Of a DNA stretch of 64,000 nt, positions 34,645-43,966 are shown in pieces; within the stretch, counting starts at the first letter, position 1; every line of letters begins with the position of its first letter. This stretch comes from Chloroflexota bacterium. Its GTDB lineage: Bacteria; Chloroflexota; UBA6077; CF-72. The DNA lies in the NCBI GenBank assembly GCA_016191465.1, contig JACPOP010000018.1:18335-82334 (forward strand), written 5' to 3'. The notes below the pieces were generated by a model. That model saw nothing but the letters and a program-made list of their open reading frames with translations, was not told the origin of the DNA and did no database searches. The position numbers and the translations under genes are program-made.

Positions 34645-37167
34645 ATGGCGATAGGCAACGGTATGGACGGCGGCCAGCCAGGCCGTGTGCCGGCGGAATC
34701 GCCGCTCCGGCGCCTGTATCGACTCCAGGCGGCGCGCGAGCGGCGCGTGGCAAAGGCCACCGCGAGTCGCGCTTCAACGCCTCTGGTGATTGGCTTCAGC
34801 GTGTTCGTCGCGTTTATCGGCGTGTCCATCGTGTCGGTTCTTCTGGCGTTCCAGGCCGCGGCGGCTGGCTATGAGTCGCTGACGAAGAACCTGCCGGCGC
34901 TCTCCAACATCAACAATCGCGCTACCTTCAAGACGGCTCAGATCTTTGACCGGAAGGGGCAGCTTCTGTGGGAGTTCTACGACCCTGACGGCGGCCGGCG
35001 GACCGTGGTTCCGCTCAGCGAAGTTTCGCAGCGGCTGATCGACGCGACGCTCGCCGCTGAAGACGCCTACTTCTATCAGCACCAGGGCGTGGATCCACGG
35101 GCCACGCTCCGCTCGGCATTCTTCTTCTCGAGCGGCGACAACCGTGGTGGAGCCTCCACCATCAATCAGCAGCTTGTCCGCAACGTGCTGCTGGACCCCA
35201 AGGAGGCGAAGCAGGTCACGCCGCAACGGAAGCTCCGCGAGATCATCCTCGCGTATCAACTGGATCAGAAGCTGAGCAAGGACCAGATCCTGGAGATGTA
35301 CCTCAACGAGGTCTTCTACGGCAACCAGAGCTACGGTATCGAGGCGGCAGCGCAGAGCTACTTCGATAAGAGTGCACGCGACCTGGACATTGCCGAAGCC
35401 TCACTGCTGGCGGGCCTTGTGCAGTCGCCCTCTGCCTACGACCCAACCCGGCGCGACCTGCCGCGGACCGCGGACGGCATCCCGGTACCAACGAAGGAGC
35501 GCCAGGCATACGTGCTCGAGCAGATGACGCGCCAGGGGTTCATCACGGAGCAACAGGCGCGCGACGCGTACGCCGAGCCGCTGCGCATCAAGCAGCGCAC
35601 CGTGGAGCTCAAGGAGCCGCACTGGGTGATGTACGTGCGGGACCTGGTGGAGCAAAAGTACGGATCGAAGACCCTCTACCAGGGCGGCTTGAAGATCTAC
35701 ACCACCCTGGACGCCGATTACAGCGCCAAGATGCGGGACGTGCTCGCGAACGCCCGCGACAACATCCAGGCCAACGGCGGCAACAACTCGGCGCTGATCT
35801 CCATTAATCCCAAGACCGGAGAGATCCTGGCCTTCGACGGGAGCCTTGACTACAACGACGTCAACATCGACGGCCAGGTCAACGTGCTCCTGAACGAGCG
35901 GCAGCCGGGTTCGTCCATCAAGCCACTGGTGTACTCGGCCGCGTTTCTCAAAGGGTGGGCTCCCGGTACGTTCGTGAACGATGCGCCCACGTGCTGGCAA
36001 CCAGGACCAGGCCAGAACTGGTGCCCGGTAAACTTCGACAACGCCTTTCACGGCCAGACCACGCTCCGCAGCGCGCTTGGCAACTCGTTGAACATTCCCG
36101 CCGTGAAGACGCTCGAGTTCGCGGGCGTGGATTTCGTCGTGGAACTGGGCCGCAAGATGGGTGTGAGCACCTGGCAGGAAGATTCGGCGAAGACCTTCGG
36201 TCTCAGCCTGACCCTCGGCGGCGCGGAGGTGAAGCCGATTGACCTGGCCCAGATCTACGGCACGTTCGCCAACAACGGCCTGAAGATCCCGCTCGTGGCA
36301 ATCACCCGCATCGTGGATTCGGACGGCAACATCCTGGAGGACTACAAGGTGCCGCAGGGCGAGCAGGTGATCGACCCCCGCGCCGCGTACATGATCACGA
36401 ACATCCTCTCAGATCCGACGGCCAAGCTGTTCACGTATGGACCCTCGACGCCGCTGGTGCTGCGTCAGGGCACCGAACCCAGTTCACCGGTGTGGCCTTC
36501 TGCTTCGAAGACGGGTACCACCGACAACTACCGGGACACCTGGACCGCTGGCTTCACGCCCAACCTCGCGATCGTGGTATGGGTGGGCAACACGGGCGGC
36601 GCACCCATGCGACCCGTCCTGTCGTCGATGACCGCGGGCAAGATCTGGCCCGAAGCCATGAAGACGTCATTCGAATACCTCGGGCTGAAACCCGAGGATT
36701 TCCCCCGGCCGGAGGGCCTGGTGGAGCAGCAGGTCTGTGGCGACCAGGCGATGCGGCCGGGACAGCCAGCCTGTCGGAGCGACCTGTTCTTCGCCGAGAA
36801 GGCACCCCGTGCGCCGGTTGGCCAGGCGCCCGCCCCTCGGCCGACGTCAGCCCCGACCCCGGCACCAGCCGCCCCTGCGCCCGCCGTTCCAGCACCACCG
36901 GCCGCGCCAGCCCCGCCGTTGAACCAGGACCGGCAGCGACTCGAGCCAACCGCGGTCCCGCAGCCCGCGCCGGCGCCGCCCCGCCCGGCGGCGACGCAGG
37001 CGCCTCAGCCTCCCCCTGCCCCGGCTCCGGCTCCGGCCGTGCAGCCGACGCAGGCACCCGCTCCCGCACCCACCAGAGCCCCCGCCCCGGCCGCTCCCGC
37101 GCCGACGGCAGCGCCGAAGCCCGGAGCCGTCCAACCGGCCCCAGCACCGAAACCCGCCAGTCCGTAG
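34645..37167 (+). CDS. Class A penicillin-binding protein (PBP1A type) with Pro/Ala-rich tail
   Basis: Bifunctional peptidoglycan synthase at the outer face of the membrane. 840 residues: cytoplasmic basic start, one membrane helix at about 49-75, glycosyltransferase family 51 domain with EDAYFYQHQGVD (catalytic Glu about 136) and GGASTINQQLVRN, then the transpeptidase with the nucleophile in PGSSIKPLVY (about 423), GNSLN and KTGTTDNYRDTW (about 621). From about residue 715 to the end runs a tail almost wholly of Pro, Ala, Thr and Gln, probably a wall-spanning or protein-binding extension. ATG start preceded by AGGAAG. Confidence 0.95.
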   Translation: MAIGNGMDGGQPGRVPAESPLRRLYRLQAARERRVAKATASRASTPLVIGFSVFVAFIGVSIVSVLLAFQAAAAGYESLTKNLPALSNINNRATFKTAQIFDRKGQLLWEFYDPDGGRRTVVPLSEVSQRLIDATLAAEDAYFYQHQGVDPRATLRSAFFFSSGDNRGGASTINQQLVRNVLLDPKEAKQVTPQRKLREIILAYQLDQKLSKDQILEMYLNEVFYGNQSYGIEAAAQSYFDKSARDLDIAEASLLAGLVQSPSAYDPTRRDLPRTADGIPVPTKERQAYVLEQMTRQGFITEQQARDAYAEPLRIKQRTVELKEPHWVMYVRDLVEQKYGSKTLYQGGLKIYTTLDADYSAKMRDVLANARDNIQANGGNNSALISINPKTGEILAFDGSLDYNDVNIDGQVNVLLNERQPGSSIKPLVYSAAFLKGWAPGTFVNDAPTCWQPGPGQNWCPVNFDNAFHGQTTLRSALGNSLNIPAVKTLEFAGVDFVVELGRKMGVSTWQEDSAKTFGLSLTLGGAEVKPIDLAQIYGTFANNGLKIPLVAITRIVDSDGNILEDYKVPQGEQVIDPRAAYMITNILSDPTAKLFTYGPSTPLVLRQGTEPSSPVWPSASKTGTTDNYRDTWTAGFTPNLAIVVWVGNTGGAPMRPVLSSMTAGKIWPEAMKTSFEYLGLKPEDFPRPEGLVEQQVCGDQAMRPGQPACRSDLFFAEKAPRAPVGQAPAPRPTSAPTPAPAAPAPAVPAPPAAPAPPLNQDRQRLEPTAVPQPAPAPPRPAATQAPQPPPAPAPAPAVQPTQAPAPAPTRAPAPAAPAPTAAPKPGAVQPAPAPKPASP

Positions 37168-37168
37168 C

Positions 37169-38050
37169 TCATCCCCTCTTGGAGTCCAGTAGGGCGTCCA
37201 CGACGTGCGCATTGGCGGCCTCAAACGGCAGCACCGTGACCCGCGGCCCCAGCGGCCGCCAGGTCGCGGCGCTGGTTGGGCCAAACAGGACCACCGAGCG
37301 GGCACCCGCCAGCCCCGCCAGGTGCGACACCCCGGAATCGTTGCCCAGGTAGGCGATTGCGCCGGCGAGACGCCGAGCGAGTGTGCCAAGGTCCACGTGG
37401 AGGATCGGCAGAGCGGACCCCAGCGCCGCAATGAGCCGGCCCACCGGTTCCTCATCTGCCTCCCCGGAGATGATCTCAACGCCCAACCCGTGACGGGCGA
37501 TGCATTGCACGACGGACACGAAGCGGTCCGTTGGCCAGTTTTTGCGAGCGCTGCCGCTGCCAGGGTGGACCAGCACCACGTTGGAGGGGCTGGCGGCCAG
37601 CCTGATCGGCCGCGCGTCGACCGCCGGCGTACACCGCAGGAGCGGCGCCAGCGTGCTCAGCAGGTACTCGGAGCAGTGCTGGCTGGTGCCTGGGAGCGGC
37701 CTGGAGGGAGCGACCAGCACGTCAGCGCGCGGCGCCACGCTGCCGAGGTGCGCCTCGTGTGCACCTGAGGGGTCCGCCATCCAGGCGATGACCGCCGCCA
37801 GGTGCTCCCGGTGCGGCTGCTCGCTCGTGGCGACGCTCCAGAGGAGGCGCGGATCGTCGAAGCCCAGGCCGACGTCGACCTCGCCCGTTTGTGCGAGAAG
37901 GCGCGCGGCACCCGGGTGAGCCCCGAGGACGAGCCGCGCGGAGGGCGCGGGGAACCGCGCCCGGAGTGCTCGAATGGCAGGCACCGCCAGCAACGTGTCG
38001 CCGAGCGCCCCGGGCCGCAGGATGACCACGTCCCCGACGGATGGACGCAT
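37169..38050 (-). CDS. Glycosyltransferase family 9 (heptosyltransferase-like)
   Basis: 293 residues with the GT-B pattern of family 9: N-terminal VVILRPGALGDTLLAVPAIRAL and C-terminal donor-binding LVHPGSGSARKNWP and YLGNDSGVSHLAGLAGARSVVLFGPT. In Gram-negative bacteria the family adds heptose to lipopolysaccharide core; in a probable monoderm the acceptor is more likely another surface glycan, and the sugar is unknown. It converges on the PBP gene with one base between the ends. ATG at 38050 with GGAG close by. Confidence 0.87.
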   Translation of the reverse strand: MRPSVGDVVILRPGALGDTLLAVPAIRALRARFPAPSARLVLGAHPGAARLLAQTGEVDVGLGFDDPRLLWSVATSEQPHREHLAAVIAWMADPSGAHEAHLGSVAPRADVLVAPSRPLPGTSQHCSEYLLSTLAPLLRCTPAVDARPIRLAASPSNVVLVHPGSGSARKNWPTDRFVSVVQCIARHGLGVEIISGEADEEPVGRLIAALGSALPILHVDLGTLARRLAGAIAYLGNDSGVSHLAGLAGARSVVLFGPTSAATWRPLGPRVTVLPFEAANAHVVDALLDSKRG

Positions 38051-38058
38051 GTGCTCCG

Positions 38059-38763
38059 CTAGTTCAGGGAGAACGGGCCGATGGACTTTGCCTCCGGGGG
38101 CGGGGAGGCCTGGACCGCCCGGGCAATCCGAGCGTCTCGCCGAATGCGCGGCAGCTCGCGGCCGAGGAGGGCGAGCTCGCGGGTAAGTCGGTCCAGCGCA
38201 TCGTCCGTCTCCAGCAGCTTCTGCCGCTCGCGCGGGCGAATCTTCAGTGCGGCGCCGACGCGGAAGGACAGCGTCACGGAATCCGAGGCCAAGACGGGCA
38301 CGTCATTCAGCGCCTCCGCGCCGGCGATTGATGTGACCGCGTTGACGTACAGCTCCAGTTGGGTGGCTACCGCTTGCATCAGCGTCAGCGGTACACTCGG
38401 CGCGTCCTCGCGGGTGACCAGCCGCACCCGCGCCAACAGGAAGCCGTCCTCAGCCGGCGCGGGGTCGGTCAGGAGCGTGAACCGCTGCTCGCCGATGGCA
38501 ACGATGTTCATTCGGCCTTCCGGCAACCGCTCCAACTCCAGGATGCGCGCGGTGCAGCCAACCCGCTCCGGCTCCGCGGGCGGTCCCACCTCTCGCCCGG
38601 AACGGATCAGCAGCACGCCAAACGGCTGTTCCGCCACGTGGCAGCGCCCGATCAGCGCCTTGTATCGCTCCTCGAAGATGTGCAGGCGCAGGAGCATCCC
38701 GGGGACGAGCACCACCTGGCCGAGCGGAAACAGCGGCAAATCGCGGTCGAGCGTATCCATCAC
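38059..38763 (-). CDS. LON peptidase substrate-binding domain protein
   Basis: 234 residues. The N-terminal LPLFPLGQVVLVPGMLLRLHIFEERY is the signature of the stand-alone LON N-terminal domain family (PF02190), followed by a helical C-terminal half (DALDRLTRELALL). There is no ATPase or protease domain. Function of stand-alone members is not established; protein-binding is assumed. Located 8 nt upstream of the glycosyltransferase gene and 11 nt downstream of the amidohydrolase gene, so one operon. Confidence 0.87.
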   Translation of the reverse strand: MMDTLDRDLPLFPLGQVVLVPGMLLRLHIFEERYKALIGRCHVAEQPFGVLLIRSGREVGPPAEPERVGCTARILELERLPEGRMNIVAIGEQRFTLLTDPAPAEDGFLLARVRLVTREDAPSVPLTLMQAVATQLELYVNAVTSIAGAEALNDVPVLASDSVTLSFRVGAALKIRPRERQKLLETDDALDRLTRELALLGRELPRIRRDARIARAVQASPPPEAKSIGPFSLN

Positions 38764-38774
38764 GTTTCTGCCTG

Positions 38775-39965
38775 TCAGTCGGCCGTTCGTCGCGGTGGCG
38801 CGGACAGGTAGGCGAGCGTTACGTCAACCAGCAGGTCGACGCCAATCGCGAGCGCCCGCTCGTCGAAATCAAACACCGGGCTGTGGTGGGCGCCATCCAG
38901 CCCTCTCTCGGCGTTGGCCGAGCCCACCAGGAAATAGCAGCCTGGAACGGCGCGAAGGATCAATGCCATGTCGTCCGCGCCCGTGGTCTGGACGTCGGCG
39001 GCCACCCGGTCGATTGACGACACCCCCTGCGCGACCCGTTGGACGAGACTCGTGAGGTCGGCCTGGTTTACGCACGGCGGGCAGCCCGTCGCCCACTCCA
39101 CGCGCGCCTCCAGGCCGTGGAGGTCCGCAATCCCGACGACCAGCTTCTCGACCCGGGCCATAAGCCTGCTACGCAACCCGTCGTCGAAGGTGCGCAGCGT
39201 TCCGCCGAGCTCCAGCCGCGAGGGGATGACGTTCCAGGCCGTTCCCGCGTGCAGCAGGCCCACGGTCAGCGCGGCCGGCTGCAATGGCGGCGTGGAACGA
39301 GATACCACGGTTTGCAGTGCCAGCACGATCTCTGCCGCCGCCACGATAGGATCGTGCGTCTGGTGGGGCAGCGCGCCGTGGCCGCCCGGCCCGGTGATGG
39401 TGGCGAAGAACCCGTCAGCGGCAGCGAACACGGGCCCGGGCCGAGCATCCACGGTTCCGAGCGACAGGTCGTTCCACAGGTGGAGCGCGAAGCACGCATC
39501 TGGGCGAGGATCGTCAAGCGCGCTGTCCTGGATCATGCCTTCCGCACCACCTACCGTCTCTTCGGCAGGCTGAAACAGGAACACTACCGTTCCCGGAAGC
39601 GCCGCTCGTTGCCCCGCGAGGATGGAGGCAACGACGAGCAGGATGGCCACGTGGCCGTCGTGCCCGCAGGCGTGGTGAGCGCCGTTCACCCTCGAGCGGT
39701 ACGGTTGGCCGTGATCCGCCTCGTCCAGCGGCAGGGCGTCCATGTCCGCGCGCAACAGCACGGTCGGTCCCGGGAGGTCTCCGCGCAGCGTCGCGACGAC
39801 TCCCGTACTACCGACGTGGGTTCGGACGCGGAGGTCCAGCGCCCCGAGCCATTCGGCCACGATTGCGGCCGTGCGCGTTTCCTGGTGCGCGAGCTCGGGG
39901 TGCTGGTGCAGGTCGCGGCGCAGCGCGACGAGCTGCTCCCGAAGATCTGAGGTTACGCGGCTCAT
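38775..39965 (-). CDS. M20 family metallo-amidohydrolase
   Basis: 396 residues from the ATG at 39965. Matches the M20D amidohydrolases (hippurate hydrolase, N-acyl-amino-acid amidohydrolase): RRDLHQHPELAHQE at the N-terminus, RADMDALPLDE, the metal-binding HACGHDGHVA near residue 102, FQPAEE near 137 and the dimerisation-domain GPGGHGALPHQTHDP. The natural substrate cannot be read from motifs. It is followed closely by the LON-domain gene and preceded by the SDR gene. Confidence 0.9.
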   Translation of the reverse strand: MSRVTSDLREQLVALRRDLHQHPELAHQETRTAAIVAEWLGALDLRVRTHVGSTGVVATLRGDLPGPTVLLRADMDALPLDEADHGQPYRSRVNGAHHACGHDGHVAILLVVASILAGQRAALPGTVVFLFQPAEETVGGAEGMIQDSALDDPRPDACFALHLWNDLSLGTVDARPGPVFAAADGFFATITGPGGHGALPHQTHDPIVAAAEIVLALQTVVSRSTPPLQPAALTVGLLHAGTAWNVIPSRLELGGTLRTFDDGLRSRLMARVEKLVVGIADLHGLEARVEWATGCPPCVNQADLTSLVQRVAQGVSSIDRVAADVQTTGADDMALILRAVPGCYFLVGSANAERGLDGAHHSPVFDFDERALAIGVDLLVDVTLAYLSAPPRRTAD

Positions 39966-39985
39966 GCTGGTATGCGGTGCCTCAC

Positions 39986-40753
39986 TCAGATGATGGAGCG
40001 GCCCTGCGAGCCATCGACCGGAATGCAGGCACCGGTGACAAGGCTCGCGCGGTCCGAACACAGGAACGCCACCACATCGGCAACTTCTTCGGGATGTCCG
40101 AAGCGCCCCAGCGGCATCTCCTGGCGCACGAACTGCTGGATCGCCTCGGGGTTGGCCTGCTGGCGCCGCCACCACGAGCCGCCCTCGAACAGGATGGACC
40201 CGGGAGCAACCGAATTCACGCGGATGTTGTGGGGCGCCAGCTCGCGGGCCAGAGCCTTGGTCAGGCTGATCTCGGCGGATTTCGCCACCTGGTAGGACGA
40301 GCGACCACCCGCTTCGCGCCCGTACACCGAGGAGATGGTGATCACGCTGCCTCCGCCCACCGCGCGCATGTGCGGCACCGCCAGCCGGGTGAGCCGCAAG
40401 GCAGGCCAGAGCGTCCAATCCATGGCCTCCTGCCATTGCTCGTCCGAGTCGAAAAGGCTTTCCGCCGTACCGCCGCCGACGTTGTTGACGAGGATATCCA
40501 GTCGTCCAAACCGCTCGGTAGCGGCGGCAACGAGCCGTTCACACCCGTCGCGCTGCATCACGTCGGCGGCCACTGGCTCCACCGTTCCGCTAGCGGCAGC
40601 GAGCGCCTCGGCCGTGCCCCGGAGCGCGTCCTCGCTGCGCGCATTCAGGACCACGGCCGCTCCTTCGCCCGCGAGCCTTTCGGCGATAGCTTTCCCAATC
40701 CCTCGACTGGAGCCGGTCACAATCGCCGTCCGTCCCCTGAGTCCCAGGTCCAT
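39986..40753 (-). CDS. Short-chain dehydrogenase/reductase
   Basis: 255-residue classical SDR: cofactor motif TGSSRGIGKAIAERL near residue 13, NNVGGG near 90, catalytic Ser in ITISSVYG (about 142), YQVAK (about 157) and a C-terminal VTGACIPVDG. The Arg after TGSS and the ARS following strand 2 suggest NADP(H). Substrate unknown. The ATG at 40753 shares one base with the stop codon of the preceding small gene (TGATG), so translation is coupled. Confidence 0.9.
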   Translation of the reverse strand: MDLGLRGRTAIVTGSSRGIGKAIAERLAGEGAAVVLNARSEDALRGTAEALAAASGTVEPVAADVMQRDGCERLVAAATERFGRLDILVNNVGGGTAESLFDSDEQWQEAMDWTLWPALRLTRLAVPHMRAVGGGSVITISSVYGREAGGRSSYQVAKSAEISLTKALARELAPHNIRVNSVAPGSILFEGGSWWRRQQANPEAIQQFVRQEMPLGRFGHPEEVADVVAFLCSDRASLVTGACIPVDGSQGRSII

Positions 40754-41106
40754 CAGCTCTCCTCCAGGGGGCGTCGCCAGGACACGCGCGCGGCCGAGCC
40801 GTCCGCCTCGACCAACTCCGCCTCGGCCGCACCGCCGGCGCGCTCGAACTCCCAGAACTGGGGCCACATGCCCGGGTAGCGCAGAAAATCGATCATGATG
40901 CGCGGATCACCGGTGTGCGGTGCGCGGAAGATGACCGAGAGCTGGCCGTTACGCTCGTAGAGCGCGTACTCCACGAGCCGGCGGCGGCGGTACACCTCGC
41001 GCGCCTCATCGGTGCCGAGCCACGCGATGAACTGTTCGTGCTCGGCCATCGAATCGGACCGCACCCGGCCAATCCAGACGCGGGTATCCACTGCTGCCTC
41101 AGGCAC
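40753..41106 (-). CDS. Hypothetical protein, 117 aa
   Basis: A small acidic/aromatic protein that I do not recognise. It has an alternating beta-alpha pattern (TRVWIGRV, EHEQFIAWL, RRLVEYALYERNGQLSVIFRA), which would fit a ferredoxin-like or dimeric alpha/beta-barrel fold. GTG at 41106 or, less likely, the ATG at residue 20. It is the first gene of the SDR-amidohydrolase-LON-glycosyltransferase run and is translationally coupled to the SDR gene. Confidence 0.65.
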   Translation of the reverse strand: MPEAAVDTRVWIGRVRSDSMAEHEQFIAWLGTDEAREVYRRRRLVEYALYERNGQLSVIFRAPHTGDPRIMIDFLRYPGMWPQFWEFERAGGAAEAELVEADGSAARVSWRRPLEES

Positions 41107-41255
41107 GGTAGCAGCGTACCGCAGTGGGTCGCGCGGCGGGCGGCTCGCCGGGTGATTGGCCCGGGTCGTGGCAGGCTGCCGTTCGGAGGCACCGACGCGC
41201 GAGTGGCGAAGGGCCGAGGGCTACACTTCCAACGACGTTCGAGGAGGAACCAGCG

Positions 41256-42713
41256 GTGACAGTCTCAGAGCAGCGTGCGAGCACCAGTGTGCCCCCGAAG
41301 TCGGTGCCGCCGCGTCGCACCGAGAAAGACACCATGGGCCCGCTGGAGGTTCCTGAGGGGACGTACTTCGGCGCCTCAACGCAGCGCGCGGTTCTGAACT
41401 TCCCCATCAGCGGCGAGCGGTTCAACCGCCGCTTCATCTGGGCCCTTGGCACGATCAAGCAGGCCGCGGCGGTCGTGAATGCCGAGCTTGGCATCGTGGA
41501 TTCGGCCAAGGCCCGGGCGATCGCTACCGCTGCCGAGGAGGTTGCGCGTGGGGATCTCGACGACCAGTTCGTGCTGGACGTTTTCCAGACGGGCTCAGGC
41601 ACCTCGACCAACATGAACGCGAACGAGGTCATTGGCAACCGCGCCACGGAAATCCTGGGCGGTGCATTTGGCTCCCGGCTCATTCACCCGAACGACGACG
41701 TGAACCAGGGGCAGTCTTCGAACGACGTGATCCCCACGGCCATCCACCTTGCGGCGCTGGCGGAAATCCAGGAGCGGCTCGACCCGGCGCTGGCGCACCT
41801 GCAACAGGCGCTGGAACAGAAGGCTGAGGAGTTCTGGCCCATCATTAAGACGGGACGGACCCATCTCCAGGATGCCACGCCAGTCCGTCTGGGCCAGGAA
41901 TTCAAGGGCTATGCGGGCCAGGTGGAGCGCTCGCGGAGGCGCCTCGGCTGGGCCTGCGAGGACATGGAGGAGGTTGCCCTGGGCGGAAACGCCGTGGGCA
42001 CCGGGATCAACATGCACCCGGACTTCCCGCGCCTGACCTGTGAGCGGATTACGGAGTGGACAGGCGTGCGGATCCGTGAGACCGAGAACCACTTCCAGGC
42101 GCAGAGCACCATCGACGGCGTGGTCTTCGCCAGCGGCGCCGTCCGCACGACCGCGGTCTCACTGCTGAAGATCGCCAACGACATCCGCTGGATGGGGTCC
42201 GGCCCCCGCGCTGGCATCGGCGAAATCGACCTGCCGGCGGTGCAACCGGGCTCCTCGATCATGCCCGGCAAGGTGAACCCGGTGATCGCCGAGGCGCTCA
42301 CCCAGGTCTGCGCCATGGCGATCGGCAACGACCAGGGCGTCGTCATCGCCGGCCAGAGCGGGAACTTCGAGCTGAACGTCATGATGCCCGTTGCCGCCCG
42401 CAACCTCCTGCAGGCCCTCCAGTATCTGGCTGCCGCAACCCGAAACTTTGCCGACCAGCTCGTGGTCAATCTGAAGGCGACGGATCGCGGTCCGGCCATG
42501 GTGGAGCAGGGACTGATGCTGGTGACCGCGCTCGCACCAGCGGTTGGCTATGACCAGGCCGCGGCCATAGCCAAGGAGGCCTTTGCCACGGGCAAGACCG
42601 TCCGCGAGCTGGCGCGAGAGCGCACCAGCCTCACGGCCGACGAGCTCGACAGGATTCTGGACCCCCGGGCGATGGTTCAGCCCGGTCAGTCGTTCGCCTC
42701 CGCCGGCGGCTAG
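41256..42713 (+). CDS. fumC: Class II fumarate hydratase
   Basis: Interconverts fumarate and malate in the citric acid cycle without an iron-sulfur cluster. 485 residues from the GTG at 41256, which has a strong GAGGAGG 8 nt upstream (41241-41247); the first 20 residues are an unconserved extension before the family start (RTEKDTMGPLEVP). TGSGTSTNMNANEV, KTGRTHLQDATPVRLGQEF and the signature GSSIMPGKVNP near residue 332 are present. Aspartate ammonia-lyase is similar, but the GTSTNMN and fumarase length support FumC. Confidence 0.93.
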   Translation: MTVSEQRASTSVPPKSVPPRRTEKDTMGPLEVPEGTYFGASTQRAVLNFPISGERFNRRFIWALGTIKQAAAVVNAELGIVDSAKARAIATAAEEVARGDLDDQFVLDVFQTGSGTSTNMNANEVIGNRATEILGGAFGSRLIHPNDDVNQGQSSNDVIPTAIHLAALAEIQERLDPALAHLQQALEQKAEEFWPIIKTGRTHLQDATPVRLGQEFKGYAGQVERSRRRLGWACEDMEEVALGGNAVGTGINMHPDFPRLTCERITEWTGVRIRETENHFQAQSTIDGVVFASGAVRTTAVSLLKIANDIRWMGSGPRAGIGEIDLPAVQPGSSIMPGKVNPVIAEALTQVCAMAIGNDQGVVIAGQSGNFELNVMMPVAARNLLQALQYLAAATRNFADQLVVNLKATDRGPAMVEQGLMLVTALAPAVGYDQAAAIAKEAFATGKTVRELARERTSLTADELDRILDPRAMVQPGQSFASAGG

Positions 42714-42734
42714 GCGCCGTGGCGCCGGCGGAGC

Positions 42735-43946
42735 CTATGTCACCACGCCCTGATACCCGCGGAGGAAGTCCGCGCGGAACTGCTGGAACGCTCCCGCCAG
42801 GATCGCGGACCGCGCGTCGTCCACGAGGCGGACCAGGAAACGCAGGTTGTGGAGGCTTGCCAGGGTGTACCCCAGCAGCTCGTTCGCGGCAAGTAAGTGC
42901 TGCACGTAGCCTCGTGAGAAGCCGGCGTGACACGTCGGGCAGTCACATCCACTCTCTATCGGAGCCGCATCATGGCGGTAGCGCCCGTCCGCGATGACCA
43001 GCTTGCCACGCGCGGTGTAGAGGATGCCGTGGCGAGCCAGGCGCGTTGGCGTCACGCCGTCCAGGTGGTCAATCCCGGCGGCGATGCACTCCAGGGCAAG
43101 CTCTGGCTCGCCGACGCCCGGTACATGGCGCGGCCATCCCTCCGGGAAGAAGGGCACGCACCACGCCATTACTGCCCGCAGGTCCTCTGTCCGTGTGCCA
43201 AGCGAGGGGGCGATCACCACGCCATCGAAGGGCAGGGTGCTGATCTCGGCCGCGCTGTGCTGACGCAGGTCGGCGAATACCCCACCCTGTACAACCCCGT
43301 ACAGTGCCTGGTCTTCTCGTGTGCGCGCGTCGAGGCAGCGGCGCGCCCACGCATGCGTGCGTTCCATGGCCAACTGAGTGCGCGCGGCATCCTGGAGAGG
43401 TGACGTCGGCTCGTCGAAGGCAAACATCACATCCCCGCCGAGCGCTTCCTGGATCTGGATGGAACGTTCAGGGGTCAAGCGGTAGGTCGACCCGTCCAGC
43501 GGCGACTGGAACGCGGCGCCCTCGTCGTCGGCTCGGAGCAGTCTGGCTCGCTGCCCGCGGCTGCGCGCCGCCAGCTCGAGCGACCGAGCCGGCGATTGAT
43601 CGGCGAACCTGTCCGGAGCCTGCTCCAGCTCGACGCCGCCGCTGAATGCCTGGAATGCGCCGGAGTCCGTAAAGAGCGGTCCATCCCAGTTGAGGAAGCG
43701 GTGCAGGCCCCCAAGCTCGCGCACCGCCTGTTCCCCGGGCCGCAACGCCAGATGGTATGCGTTCGCGACGAGCGCCTGACCCCCCAGCTCGCGCACGTCA
43801 GAGGGCATGGCGCCTCGCGTGGCGCCGGCTGTGCCGACGACGCAGAAGAACGGTGTCCGCAGCGCTCCATGCGCTGTCTGAAGCGTGCCCGCTCGCGCCC
43901 GCGTCGTGCGGTCCTGGTGGTGAATGTCAAGTCGAACGGCGTTCAT
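42735..43946 (-). CDS. tgt: tRNA-guanine transglycosylase
   Basis: Exchanges guanine 34 of GUN-anticodon tRNAs for a 7-deazaguanine base. 403 residues from the ATG at 43946. Present are the DSGAFQAFS motif (usually DSGGFQVFS), the VVQGG loop, the nucleophilic Asp in GIDHLDGVTPTRLARHG and the zinc site CDCPTC with a downstream His. The substrate-pocket loop after FDG reads IAPSLGTRTEDL instead of the usual GGLAVGE-type sequence of preQ1 enzymes. Paired with the Qng1 gene just upstream, the enzyme may insert queuine directly rather than preQ1. Confidence 0.9.
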   Translation of the reverse strand: MNAVRLDIHHQDRTTRARAGTLQTAHGALRTPFFCVVGTAGATRGAMPSDVRELGGQALVANAYHLALRPGEQAVRELGGLHRFLNWDGPLFTDSGAFQAFSGGVELEQAPDRFADQSPARSLELAARSRGQRARLLRADDEGAAFQSPLDGSTYRLTPERSIQIQEALGGDVMFAFDEPTSPLQDAARTQLAMERTHAWARRCLDARTREDQALYGVVQGGVFADLRQHSAAEISTLPFDGVVIAPSLGTRTEDLRAVMAWCVPFFPEGWPRHVPGVGEPELALECIAAGIDHLDGVTPTRLARHGILYTARGKLVIADGRYRHDAAPIESGCDCPTCHAGFSRGYVQHLLAANELLGYTLASLHNLRFLVRLVDDARSAILAGAFQQFRADFLRGYQGVVT

Positions 43947-43966
43947 CCGCCTGTGTGGGCCCGAGG

